From assembly GCA_015060535.1 (NCBI GenBank), contig SUYH01000003.1:165160-229159 (forward strand): a stretch of DNA of 64,000 nt. The letters are read 5' to 3'. This stretch comes from Prevotella sp. (GTDB taxonomy: Bacteria; Bacteroidota; Bacteroidia; Bacteroidales; Bacteroidaceae). Under the pieces are notes generated by a model. It ran no database searches. It saw only the letters and a list, made by a program, of their open reading frames with translations, and was not told where the DNA came from. Of this stretch, positions 26,044 to 33,311 are shown one piece after another (position 1 is the first letter of the stretch; every line of letters starts with the position of its first letter). The position numbers were made by a program, and so were the translations under genes.

Positions 26044-26502
26044 ATGCAGAACCCTCCCGATTACAGACACGACACCGTACTGCCCTTGCCCATGGAGGTA
26101 AGGGCAGACGCGTGGGCTGTAGACGCAGCCTGCTCGGGCAATCCTGGACCTATGGAATATCAGGCCATTGATTTGCAAACTGGTGCCCGTGTGTTCCACT
26201 TCGGTCCCATGAAAGGCACTAATAATATCGGGGAGTTTCTGGCTATTGTACACGCACTAGCCCTGATGCAACAACAAGGGTTACACAACAAGGTGATATA
26301 CAGCGACTCGTATAACGCCATTTTATGGGTCAACAAACGGAAATGTAAGACAAAATTAGAGCGTACTCCTGAAACAGAGCCGCTCTATCAGATTATACTT
26401 CGTGCTGAACGCTGGCTAAACACACACACCTGGCGCAACCCAATCATCAAATGGGAAACGCAGAAGTGGGGCGAAGTGCCTGCTGATTTCGGTAGGAAGT
26501 AA
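26044..26502 (+). CDS. Ribonuclease H-like protein (RNase HI fold)
   Basis: 152 residues. It degrades RNA in RNA:DNA hybrids if active. The RNase HI core is visible: AVDAACSGNPGPMEYQ (first Asp), NNIGEFLAIVHAL (Glu), VIYSDSYNAILWV (second Asp), and a C-terminal VPADFGRK with the last acidic residue. This short form is the common Bacteroidetes type without an N-terminal hybrid-binding domain. It follows argS by 2 bases. The last 56 bases overlap the convergent ribD gene. Confidence 0.85.
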   Translation: MQNPPDYRHDTVLPLPMEVRADAWAVDAACSGNPGPMEYQAIDLQTGARVFHFGPMKGTNNIGEFLAIVHALALMQQQGLHNKVIYSDSYNAILWVNKRKCKTKLERTPETEPLYQIILRAERWLNTHTWRNPIIKWETQKWGEVPADFGRK

Positions 26503-27415
26503 GAAGATTCCCATCGTATTCATGACTACTTATCAGCACCACATCGGATGGTAGCTGAGGAGCACGTGTACCATCACCGACGACAAATGGAGCCGTCTCC
26601 ACACGGATTTCATCCCACAAGCCTGCTTGTATAAACGAGTTGTGGGTCTGCAGACCACCCTCTACGATGAGTGATTGGATGCCATGTTGGTAGAGATCGT
26701 CCATGAGCTGTGTCAAAGGTCTTTGACGCGTCAAGACAATACGTTTGGGATTAGGACCAACCCAATGGCGAACGGTCAGTTGGGGATGTTCGCGGACATC
26801 GGTAGTATGGCCCACCAGTATGGCATCCTCCTCTGCACGAAGCTTATGGGAAAGCATCTGCGTCTGCTCATTGCTGATTTGCAGGGCATGGCCACAATTG
26901 TCGATGAAACCGTTGGAAGTTTGCGCCCACTTCAGGATGATGTAAGGGCGATGCTTGGAATGATAGGTGAAGAAACGACGATTCAGCCACATGCACTCCT
27001 GTTCCAAAACACCCACAGTCACCTCGATGCCTGCCTGGCGAATCTTAGCGATGCCCCTACCCTGCACTACAGCAAAGGGGTCGATGCAACCCACAACAAC
27101 CTTTTCTACCCCCTTACTAACAATGAGATCAGCACAAGGTGGCGTCTTACCATAATGGGCACAAGGCTCCAAAGACACGTAGATGGTGGCATCTTTCAGC
27201 AACGGTTCATCCTCAGGACGTACTGATGCAAAGGCATTCACCTCAGCATGTCCCTCGCCACAACGAACATGGTATCCCTCACCGATAATTCGTCCGTCAG
27301 CAACAATGACGGCACCAACCATAGGGTTGGGACGTGCACCTCGTATGCCATTGGCAGCCAACTGCAGACAACGCCGCATGAATTTTTCATCTGTTGAGAT
27401 TTGGAGATTCTCCAT
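26447..27415 (-). CDS. ribD: Riboflavin biosynthesis deaminase/reductase RibD
   Basis: Bifunctional enzyme of riboflavin synthesis: deaminates the pyrimidine and then reduces the ribosyl side chain. The protein has 322 residues. The N-terminal deaminase domain (1-145) carries GHAEVNAFASV and CAHYGKTPPCADLIV zinc motifs. The C-terminal reductase domain contains ILKWAQTSNGFID and LIVEGGLQTHNSFI. It is transcribed divergently from prmC with only 24 bases between the start codons, so their promoters overlap. It stands alone here without other rib genes. Confidence 0.95.
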   Translation of the reverse strand: MENLQISTDEKFMRRCLQLAANGIRGARPNPMVGAVIVADGRIIGEGYHVRCGEGHAEVNAFASVRPEDEPLLKDATIYVSLEPCAHYGKTPPCADLIVSKGVEKVVVGCIDPFAVVQGRGIAKIRQAGIEVTVGVLEQECMWLNRRFFTYHSKHRPYIILKWAQTSNGFIDNCGHALQISNEQTQMLSHKLRAEEDAILVGHTTDVREHPQLTVRHWVGPNPKRIVLTRQRPLTQLMDDLYQHGIQSLIVEGGLQTHNSFIQAGLWDEIRVETAPFVVGDGTRAPQLPSDVVLISSHEYDGNLLTSYRNQQALRPTSAFPI

Positions 27416-27423
27416 AATTTTAG

Positions 27424-27431
27424 TACTTTTG
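27424..27431 (+). promoter_or_regulatory. -7 promoter box TACTTTTG before prmC
   Basis: A TAnnTTTG match ending 8 bases before the prmC ATG at 27440. It supports that start rather than one at 27401. Confidence 0.6.
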
Positions 27432-27439
27432 CATTTGCT

Positions 27440-28285
27440 ATGAACTACCAGGAACTGTGGCGTCGCTTGGCGCAGGTTTATGACGAGGGCGAGGCCAAAG
27501 CCATTGCCCGCATGGTCTATGAGGTGCGCTTCAACCTGACGCTATCAGACCTTTTCATCGGCAAAGATACGCAATTATCAGCAAACGACCAAGCAGAACT
27601 GGCAGAAATCACACAACGACTGGAACAACAAGAACCTGTGCAGTATGTACTGGGACAGGCCGATTTCTGCGGGCGGACATTCCTGGTCAATCAACACGTA
27701 CTGATTCCTCGTCCTGAAACAGAAGAGTTGTGCCGATGGATTATTTCTGAGTTTAGAGATGAGAGTTTAGAGTTTAGAGATTGCTCCATTCTTGACATAG
27801 GTACCGGCAGCGGATGCATCGCTATCACGTTAGCAGCCGATCTGCCTAAAGCCGAGGTGACAGCATGGGACATCTCTGGAGAAGCGCTACAGGTAGCACG
27901 AGAAAATGCCAAAAGGCTCCATTTCAACGTAATTTTTGAACTGGCTGATGCCCTAAACACACCACTTGACCATGAGCGATGGGATGTCATCGTGAGCAAT
28001 CCACCTTATATATGTAATAAGGAACGCGCACGTATAGAAGCTAATGTGCTGGACCACGAACCCCATACCGCACTCTTCGTACCCGACGACTCCCCCCTGT
28101 TGTTCTATAGCGCCATTGCCCAATATGGACTGACAGCGCTGAAAACGGGGGGACGACTCTACTTTGAAATTAATCCCCTCTACGCTCAAGAACTGGCAGA
28201 AATGTTAAGTATGATGTCGTACCACGACATCGAAATCAAAAATGATACCTACGGCAAACAACGAATGATAAGAGCAAGACGATGA
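27440..28285 (+). CDS. prmC: Release factor glutamine methyltransferase PrmC
   Basis: Methylates the GGQ glutamine of peptide-chain release factors. The protein has 281 residues. The N-terminal helical domain is about 1-85, the SAM motif is LDIGTGSGCIAITLA, and the catalytic NPPY is in VIVSNPPYICNKE. Residues before the SAM motif (SEFRDESLEFRDCS) are encoded by a 7-bp repeat (AGTTTAG, 27750-27784), an insertion-like tract in a variable surface segment. recX begins inside the last codons (4-base overlap), giving a prmC-recX-comF unit. Confidence 0.94.
   Translation: MNYQELWRRLAQVYDEGEAKAIARMVYEVRFNLTLSDLFIGKDTQLSANDQAELAEITQRLEQQEPVQYVLGQADFCGRTFLVNQHVLIPRPETEELCRWIISEFRDESLEFRDCSILDIGTGSGCIAITLAADLPKAEVTAWDISGEALQVARENAKRLHFNVIFELADALNTPLDHERWDVIVSNPPYICNKERARIEANVLDHEPHTALFVPDDSPLLFYSAIAQYGLTALKTGGRLYFEINPLYAQELAEMLSMMSYHDIEIKNDTYGKQRMIRARR
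27750..27784. repeat. 7-bp tandem array inside prmC, AGTTTAG
   Basis: Five heptamer steps (AGTTTAG, AGATGAG, AGTTTAG, AGTTTAG, AGATTGC). Gain or loss of one unit would shift the prmC frame before its catalytic motifs. Confidence 0.75.
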
Positions 28286-28761
28286 AGCAGAAAACAGAAC
28301 AAGAAGCCTACCTGACACTTGCCAGTCTCTGTGCACAAGCAGAACATTGCCAATACGAGATGCTGGAGAAGATGCGACGCTGGGAGCTGTCTGAGGAAGC
28401 CCAGGCCCGTGTGATGGCACGTTTGGTCAAGGAACGCTACGTGGATGATGAGCGTTATGCACAAGCTTTTGTCAAAGACAAGATACGCTACAACAAGTGG
28501 GGACGCCGGAAGGTAGAACAGGCACTATGGCAGAAACATATCGACGAAGGTATTCGTCAGCAGGTATTGAGCGAGATTGATGACGAGGAATATCTGAATG
28601 TCCTAAGACCGTTGCTGAAGCAGAAACGCAAGTCTACCAAGGCTGCCGACGAATACGATATGACCCGCAAGTTAGTAAGGTTTGCGATGAGTCGAGGTTT
28701 TACATTCGATATCATCAGACAATGTCTGGACGTTGAAGATGAGGACGAGTTGGTGGACTAG
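28282..28761 (+). CDS. recX: RecX family regulatory protein
   Basis: 159 residues, all helical, with the repeating three-helix modules of RecX: LEKMRRWELSEEAQARVMARLVKERYVDDERYAQAFVKDK, and then RKVEQALWQKHIDEGIRQQVL. RecX inhibits RecA filament growth. recA is not in the window. The gene overlaps prmC by 4 bases and comF by 29, a translationally coupled arrangement. Confidence 0.88.
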   Translation: MKQKTEQEAYLTLASLCAQAEHCQYEMLEKMRRWELSEEAQARVMARLVKERYVDDERYAQAFVKDKIRYNKWGRRKVEQALWQKHIDEGIRQQVLSEIDDEEYLNVLRPLLKQKRKSTKAADEYDMTRKLVRFAMSRGFTFDIIRQCLDVEDEDELVD

Positions 28762-29437
28762 GATTCTCGACTTTATCTCGCCTCGATTATGCGTTGTTTG
28801 TGGCGAGAGGTTGGCACCTACAGAGCGTTCACTCTGTACCGTGTGTATGATGCACCTACCGCGGACTTCATACCAATACAAGCCGAAGGACAACATCATG
28901 GCACAGGCCTTTTGGCATCTGACTCCTGTAGAGCGAGCTGCTGCATTGACTTACTACCAGCCCCATTCAGAGATGGCCAATGCCATATACCAACTGAAAT
29001 ACGGTGGGCGTCCTGATATTGGAGAGGACCTAGGACGGTTGATGGCTGTAGAGATGTCGTACGCCAACTTCTTCGAAGGTATTGAAGCCCTGTTACCCGT
29101 ACCCCTGGCCAAGAAGCGACTCCGCCAGCGTGGTTACAACCAAAGTGAACAACTGGCCTATGGTATTTACGAGAAAACGGGGCTGCCTATCATCACAAAA
29201 GCCCTAATCAGAAAGGAGTTCCTGCAAAGCCAGACACAACTTGGGCGTCAGGAGCGTCAAGAGAACGTAAAAGATATATTCCAGCTGGTAGACGACAGGG
29301 AACTGAAGCACAAGCACGTGCTACTCGTCGATGACATCTGCACCACAGGAGCAACACTCATCGCCTGCGTGGATGCCATCAAACAGGTGGAAAACATCCG
29401 CATCAGCGTGCTAACCTTCGGTTTCACCCATAGCTAA
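28733..29437 (+). CDS. ComF family phosphoribosyltransferase-like protein
   Basis: 234 residues. The N-terminal zinc-binding motif is LCVVCGERLAPTERSLCTVC, and the C-terminal phosphoribosyltransferase fold has the PRPP motif VLLVDDICTTGATL (about 198-211). KKRLRQRGYNQSEQLA is a ComF signature. ComF relatives take part in DNA uptake in competent bacteria; the role in Bacteroidetes is unclear. Translation could also begin at the Met 6 bases later. It is the last chromosomal gene before the integrated element, whose left repeat lies 10 bases after its stop. Confidence 0.87.
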   Translation: MKMRTSWWTRILDFISPRLCVVCGERLAPTERSLCTVCMMHLPRTSYQYKPKDNIMAQAFWHLTPVERAAALTYYQPHSEMANAIYQLKYGGRPDIGEDLGRLMAVEMSYANFFEGIEALLPVPLAKKRLRQRGYNQSEQLAYGIYEKTGLPIITKALIRKEFLQSQTQLGRQERQENVKDIFQLVDDRELKHKHVLLVDDICTTGATLIACVDAIKQVENIRISVLTFGFTHS

Positions 29438-29446
29438 AATTGAGGG

Positions 29447-29454
29447 AGTACCCC
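29447..29454. repeat. Left attachment-site direct repeat AGTACCCC
   Basis: Same 8 bases as 34812-34819, located 10 bases after the comF stop. A related GTACCCCT recurs at 29622-29629 next to a CCCCTA/TAGGGG hairpin (29603-29620), perhaps part of the element's attachment arm. Confidence 0.65.
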
Positions 29455-29558
29455 TAACGCAACTATTCTCGAACTCTTTTCTACGAGACCTCGACAAGAT
29501 TTGGGCACTGCGTGAGTACATTCCAGACCCAACAAAGCCACAATATTCTGTGAGATAA
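29448..29558 (+). other. Displaced 3' end of the recombinase reading frame (circular form)
   Basis: If the two AGTACCCC repeats recombine, the recombinase frame from 33289 passes through GTA CCC and continues here, open for a further 34 codons to TAA at 29556-29558. The predicted tail includes LRDLDKIWALREYIPDP and reads like ordinary protein. It has no start codon of its own in the integrated state. The rest of the gene-free stretch to 29779 holds the hairpin at 29603-29620 and AT-rich sequence with no clear gene. Confidence 0.5.
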
Positions 29559-29779
29559 GTCCACGCATAGTAAAACGTTAATAGGCATCAATCGCAGGTA
29601 TGCCCCTACGGCAATAGGGGTGTACCCCTCTATGTCACCTCGCTTATTTCTATTTTAACTACTTGATAGTAGGCGTACAACGGTTCTTTAAATTAATTCT
29701 GCCAGCCCACTGAAACATTTTATGCTCTACTATACCTAACTTTTCTGACTTAACTACTATTTATAATAAAACTACTAAT

Positions 29780-29971
29780 ATGAAAAGACTATATCGAAAC
29801 TTAGAAGACGATACCAAGAAGCGTATCGCACAGAGCCTAAGAGGTCGTACGTTTAGCGACTCTCATAAACAGGCTATCAGTGACGCAATGCGTCAGTATT
29901 GGGCTACAATACCATATCGCCCAAGCGAAAATAACGAGAGTAATAACCAAGACAATGAAACGAGTATGTAA
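29780..29971 (+). CDS. Small element-encoded protein, basic
   Basis: 63 residues, basic at the N-terminus (MKRLYRNLEDDTKKRIAQSL) with the segment GRTFSDSHKQAISDAMRQYW. This faintly resembles NUMOD3-type DNA-binding motifs of mobile elements. The last 17 bases overlap the initiator gene start, so the two are probably co-expressed. A role in DNA binding at the origin is a guess. Confidence 0.55.
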   Translation: MKRLYRNLEDDTKKRIAQSLRGRTFSDSHKQAISDAMRQYWATIPYRPSENNESNNQDNETSM

Positions 29972-30845
29972 CAGACCAATCCAAATCGATGCTCTGACTA
30001 TCTGCTACGAGGTCGTGCATCCTTACTACTATGAACAACTCAGTACCCTCGACTTTGGAGAGTGCCTTGATATGGACGAGTTCAGACTATACAGAACGGA
30101 GGGCAGATACTTCGATAACGTTTATGCCATCAGACTTTGGAACGGAACACAAGACATCGAATGGGGCTACCTAAAGTTCAACCTCGCACGAGGTGACGAA
30201 CAGAGCAACACGCATACCAGCGGAAATCGCAAGGTGTGGATGAGCCTCAACAATGAGACACTATATAGTAACGACTTCCATTGCCTTACATACATTGAGC
30301 AACGCTTAGGGTTAGTGTTCCACAACATAACAAGTCTTGACTTGTGCCTTGACACTTCGTTTTCAGTCAGTCCGCTAATTAAGGCATACGCACACAACAA
30401 GAACGTAACAACCATTCTGAACGGCAAGCGTATCACTGACAGAGACGAGGACAGACCAGAACTGACCTATACAACAAGTGGAAGCCTCAACAAGCAAGGT
30501 AAATACCTCACCGTGAACATCAAGCAGCGTAATGCCATCAAGGACAAGAGTAAGGGCATTACTGTACTGACCTACGACAAAGCAGCAGAAATCAGCAACG
30601 CATCAGACAAGCAGTATATCCTGCAACACTATGCCAATCCAAAGAGGCTCTTCAGAACTGAGGTACACTTGAACTCAGAGGACATTAAGAGCTATGTAGA
30701 GAACAGAGGCATCAACTACACACCTCTTATCCTAATTGATGAGGCTACCCTTGAAGATATGTTCTTTCACTTCTTAGGAAGCGTGATACGTTTTCAGAGC
30801 AGAACACTCGACACCAGTTGGGGGCATATTCTCGGACGCTCATAG
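29955..30845 (+). CDS. Rep_trans-like replication initiator or MobT-like relaxase
   Basis: 296 residues. The C-terminal half has features of the Rep_trans family: a nuclease-like core with YLTVNIKQRNA, ITVLTYDKAAEI (Tyr-x-Lys-x2-Glu type) and RLFRTEVHL (Arg-x-Glu). Such proteins nick DNA for rolling-circle replication of plasmids and filamentous phages; in Tn916-type elements, relatives serve as relaxases. Similarity was judged by eye. The ATG at 29955 overlaps the small upstream gene and is preferred over 29880. An inverted repeat that could be its target lies 81 bases after the stop. Confidence 0.6.
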   Translation: MKRVCNRPIQIDALTICYEVVHPYYYEQLSTLDFGECLDMDEFRLYRTEGRYFDNVYAIRLWNGTQDIEWGYLKFNLARGDEQSNTHTSGNRKVWMSLNNETLYSNDFHCLTYIEQRLGLVFHNITSLDLCLDTSFSVSPLIKAYAHNKNVTTILNGKRITDRDEDRPELTYTTSGSLNKQGKYLTVNIKQRNAIKDKSKGITVLTYDKAAEISNASDKQYILQHYANPKRLFRTEVHLNSEDIKSYVENRGINYTPLILIDEATLEDMFFHFLGSVIRFQSRTLDTSWGHILGRS

Positions 30846-30926
30846 GTCTATAACAACCACCCCTACAGGATGCGCTCAAAGTGCCAGATACCTTATTATA
30901 TATAGGGGATGCGTATCAATATTAAA

Positions 30927-30966
30927 ACGTATCAGTATAATCAATAAATCAACTATACTGATACGT
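30927..30966. repeat. 13-bp inverted repeat with 14-bp spacer, candidate origin or operator
   Basis: Arms ACGTATCAGTATA and TATACTGATACGT are perfect reverse complements. Related GTATCA copies flank it at 30912-30918 (GCGTATCAAT) and about 30973-30979 (TTGTATCAAC). It may be a nicking site, a binding site for the initiator, or a terminator, since a short T-run follows. Confidence 0.7.
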
Positions 30967-31035
30967 CATTTTTGTATCAACCTAACTTAAAAGATTATAA
31001 TGATAATATATAATGTTCAAAAATGGAACTGAATA

Positions 31036-31830
31036 TTACCAAGGTTTGTGTCTGAGCAGAAATTTCTCCTTTTCATCATTTGGAAAAACTTGTCTTCCAA
31101 AAGCACCTCCACCATACATAAATACAACTTTTTCATTATAGGGGATATACTGCCCATCATTCATATAATTATCTTTCTCATCTTGATTCATAAGTCTCTT
31201 ATAGAGAATGAAAGAATACATACCCATTCCTACACGCCTAAAATTAATAATGGTTTCATTATTAAGATGTGATTTGGTCATTTCAAAACCTATACAATCA
31301 ATACTATTAAGTCGAGAGTGTATGTTGTCATATTCATCACGTGTTAGGCCCACTACTCTCATTAGCGAATCTTTTTTCATCTCTGCATCATCCCAGTGAC
31401 ATGACATTAATGCGTCTCCTTTTGAAGCAACGTGGAAAATAGAAGCCTTTCCGTGTTCAAATTCCAAATGTATTGATGTACTGTCATCCAATGACCTATC
31501 AACGTATTCTAAAAACTCTTCCATGTTCTTTGCATTTTTATCGTAATGTTCTGCCATCAAGGTAGCACTACATCGTTGTGTTGGAAGTCTGAATGACAGA
31601 TATGTAAAAAAGAATAATAGATTAAAAATCCCCCACACAAATAACCCTTTCTGCCATCGGTTTGAAAGTCTATATGATTTTATTGTAAAATAGATGGCTG
31701 CTATAATTGCAGGAATAGATACGAAAAACAAAAAGATAGCAATCATGAACGAAACAAAGTCATCAATCCAAAATAGAACTATTAGGATAGTGACAATAAG
31801 CATCGGTAAAAACTTCAAAATATTACGCAT
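31036..31830 (-). CDS. Unknown membrane protein, element cargo
   Basis: 264 residues. Three N-terminal hydrophobic segments (about 7-25, 28-50 and 62-82) are followed by a soluble C-terminal region of about 180 residues with no motif I recognise. Conspicuous segments are MSCHWDDAEMKKDSLMRVVGLT and KVVFMYGGGAFGRQVFPND. Codon use is AT-rich like the rest of the element. It lies 15 bases downstream of the XRE regulator on the same strand and is likely controlled by it. Cargo such as a defence or immunity factor is possible but unsupported. Confidence 0.6.
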   Translation of the reverse strand: MRNILKFLPMLIVTILIVLFWIDDFVSFMIAIFLFFVSIPAIIAAIYFTIKSYRLSNRWQKGLFVWGIFNLLFFFTYLSFRLPTQRCSATLMAEHYDKNAKNMEEFLEYVDRSLDDSTSIHLEFEHGKASIFHVASKGDALMSCHWDDAEMKKDSLMRVVGLTRDEYDNIHSRLNSIDCIGFEMTKSHLNNETIINFRRVGMGMYSFILYKRLMNQDEKDNYMNDGQYIPYNEKVVFMYGGGAFGRQVFPNDEKEKFLLRHKPW

Positions 31831-31845
31831 AGTTTGATTTATTTT

Positions 31846-32136
31846 TTAAGACCTGTCCTTTTGCAATATAGTCTCCAACTCATTTCTACTATTGAACTGA
31901 TATACCTTACCTCGTATGCGGATGAAACCCTCGACATCATCTAGCGGTTCAAAGAGGCTCTTTAATGATACTCCCAGAGCGGTAGCCATCTTCTGCATCG
32001 TATCAAGTCGGCAATTTCCACTAAGGGCACGATTTAGTGCAGCAGGGTCAACTTCCATCTTCCCAGCAAGTTCTTTCATTGAGATTTTTCTCTCTTTGCA
32101 GATACGCCTCACGTTCTGCGATAATACACTCTCCAT
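31846..32136 (-). CDS. XRE-family HTH transcriptional regulator
   Basis: 96 residues. The N-terminal Cro/CI-type helix-turn-helix is about 4-60: VRRICKERKISMKELAGKMEVDPAALNRALSG, then ALGVSLKSLF. The C-terminal extension resembles short Bacteroidetes regulators (GFIRIRGKVYQFNS). The start at 32136 is used because an in-frame ATG at 32154 would overlap the -7 promoter box at 32152-32159. Probably the element's repressor, acting on the divergent resolvase and recombinase promoters or its own operon. Confidence 0.85.
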   Translation of the reverse strand: MESVLSQNVRRICKERKISMKELAGKMEVDPAALNRALSGNCRLDTMQKMATALGVSLKSLFEPLDDVEGFIRIRGKVYQFNSRNELETILQKDRS

Positions 32137-32151
32137 ATTGCAATTTTGGGG

Positions 32152-32159
32152 CAAAATTA
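32152..32159 (-). promoter_or_regulatory. -7 promoter box TAATTTTG before the XRE regulator
   Basis: A TAnnTTTG match on the minus strand, ending 15 bases before the ATG at 32136. Confidence 0.55.
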
Positions 32160-32220
32160 CGCAAAATTGACGAAATTAGCAAGAAAATTAAAGAAAATTG
32201 CAAAATAAATCATGAATGAT

Positions 32221-32257
32221 TTGGAAATATCAAATATTTTTTATATCTTTGCATTGT
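32221..32257 (+). promoter_or_regulatory. Promoter of resolvase gene, TTG-20-TATCTTTG
   Basis: TTGG at 32221 and TATCTTTG at 32244-32251 give the Bacteroidetes -33/-7 pair. The segment TTATATCTTTGCATTGT is identical to 33021-33037, so the resolvase and recombinase promoters are paralogous. Confidence 0.7.
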
Positions 32258-32361
32258 CAACGGTTGATAAATAAAACAACAAGAAAATAATAATATTAAA
32301 ACATATATCAATTAGAGAATAAAAAAGAAAAAGTAGAAAACAAATAAAGTAAAGAAAAAAG

Positions 32362-32982
32362 ATGAAAAAGGTAGTGATATTCGCAAGAGTGAGTACAAAC
32401 ATTCAGGACTATGACCGTCAGGTGAACGAACTTTCTGCCCTCGCAGTACGCAACGAGTGGACTGTTGAGGCTACCTTTTGCGAGAAGGTGAGCGGAGCCA
32501 AGAAGAACACAGACCGCAAGGAACTGAGCCGCATGGTGGACTATGTGCAAGCCCATAAAATAAATAAGGTGGCAGTTACGGAGTTGTCACGCCTCGGGCG
32601 TGACACACTCCAAGTCCTCGAAGTTATCGAGCAGTTCAATAAGTTAGGTATCAGCCTCTACATACAGAACTACGGCATCGAGACATTGACCGAAAATGGT
32701 GAGGTCAACCCAATGAGTCAGTTCCTTGTCACCATATTGGCAGAGGTGGCAAGGATGGAGAGAAAGCAAATTCGTGAGAGGGTCGAGAGCGGATATAAGA
32801 ACTATCGAGCCAATGGCGGTAAGGTTGGACGCAAAGAGGGCTACCGTAAGAGCGAGGCAGATTTACGAGAGCAGTATGCCGAGGTAATTCGCCTACTGCG
32901 TAAGGGTATCAGCCTCCGCAACATCAGCAAGATTACAGGTACAAGCGTCAACACCATACGCAAATGTCAGAGCCTCATCTAA
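32362..32982 (+). CDS. Serine resolvase/invertase
   Basis: 206 residues of the small serine recombinase family. The nucleophile Ser is in FARVSTNIQDYDRQV, the catalytic Arg residues are in VTELSRLGRDTLQVLE, the long E helix has FLVTILAEVARMERKQIRERVESG, and the C-terminal HTH is RKGISLRNISKITGTSVNTIRKC. It could resolve dimers of the excised circle or act as an accessory recombinase. It is preceded by a strong promoter within an A-rich leader of about 110 bases. Confidence 0.9.
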   Translation: MKKVVIFARVSTNIQDYDRQVNELSALAVRNEWTVEATFCEKVSGAKKNTDRKELSRMVDYVQAHKINKVAVTELSRLGRDTLQVLEVIEQFNKLGISLYIQNYGIETLTENGEVNPMSQFLVTILAEVARMERKQIRERVESGYKNYRANGGKVGRKEGYRKSEADLREQYAEVIRLLRKGISLRNISKITGTSVNTIRKCQSLI

Positions 32983-33000
32983 AAAAAGTTTGTTAAAAAT

Positions 33001-33037
33001 TTGGAATTGTGAAAAATTATTTATATCTTTGCATTGT
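33001..33037 (+). promoter_or_regulatory. Promoter of small ORF and large recombinase
   Basis: TTGG at 33001 and TATCTTTG at 33024-33031 with the same spacing as the resolvase promoter. The leader of about 100 bases that follows contains several hairpins, including GGAGG...CCTCC (about 33069-33086) and GTGTC...GACAC (about 33112-33126). Confidence 0.7.
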
Positions 33038-33056
33038 ACGTACAGATTTGCAAATC
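33035..33056. promoter_or_regulatory. Two abutting palindromes, candidate operator
   Basis: TGTACGTACA (33035-33044) is followed at once by GATTTGCAAATC (33045-33056). Both are perfect palindromes and lie at the expected transcription start of the recombinase transcript, where a repressor such as the XRE protein could bind. Confidence 0.6.
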
Positions 33057-33146
33057 GCTAAAAATAGAGGAGGTGAAAGCCCTCCAGCCCCTAAGGGTGT
33101 GTGGAAAATAAGTGTCGTTTGAGACACACGGTAAATAGATAATAAA

Positions 33147-33311
33147 GTGTTACCACTTGAATATTGTAAGAAAATACTAAACAAAGGAGAACGCAAATGT
33201 AGCGAAGAAGAAGTAAAACAAATCAGAGAGTTTCTATACTTCATAGGACAAATAGAAATTAATAATAACGAAGTAAATTATACAGAAGATGAACGTAATA
33301 CTATATTGTAG
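33147..33311 (+). CDS. Small element protein upstream of recombinase
   Basis: 54 residues: after a GTG start it reads LPLEYCKKILNKGERKC, then SEEEVKQIREFLYFIGQIE. It resembles short proteins often found beside Bacteroidetes recombinases and phage genes, as I recall. The composition is clearly protein-like. The frame is closed upstream at 33132, so GTG 33147 is the only good start. Its last 23 bases overlap the recombinase start, which suggests coupled translation. Possible recombination directionality factor, by position only. Confidence 0.6.
   Translation: MLPLEYCKKILNKGERKCSEEEVKQIREFLYFIGQIEINNNEVNYTEDERNTIL

Noticed and set aside
32211..32274. Tiny frame upstream of the resolvase
   Set aside because: Contains the resolvase promoter and has no conserved character.
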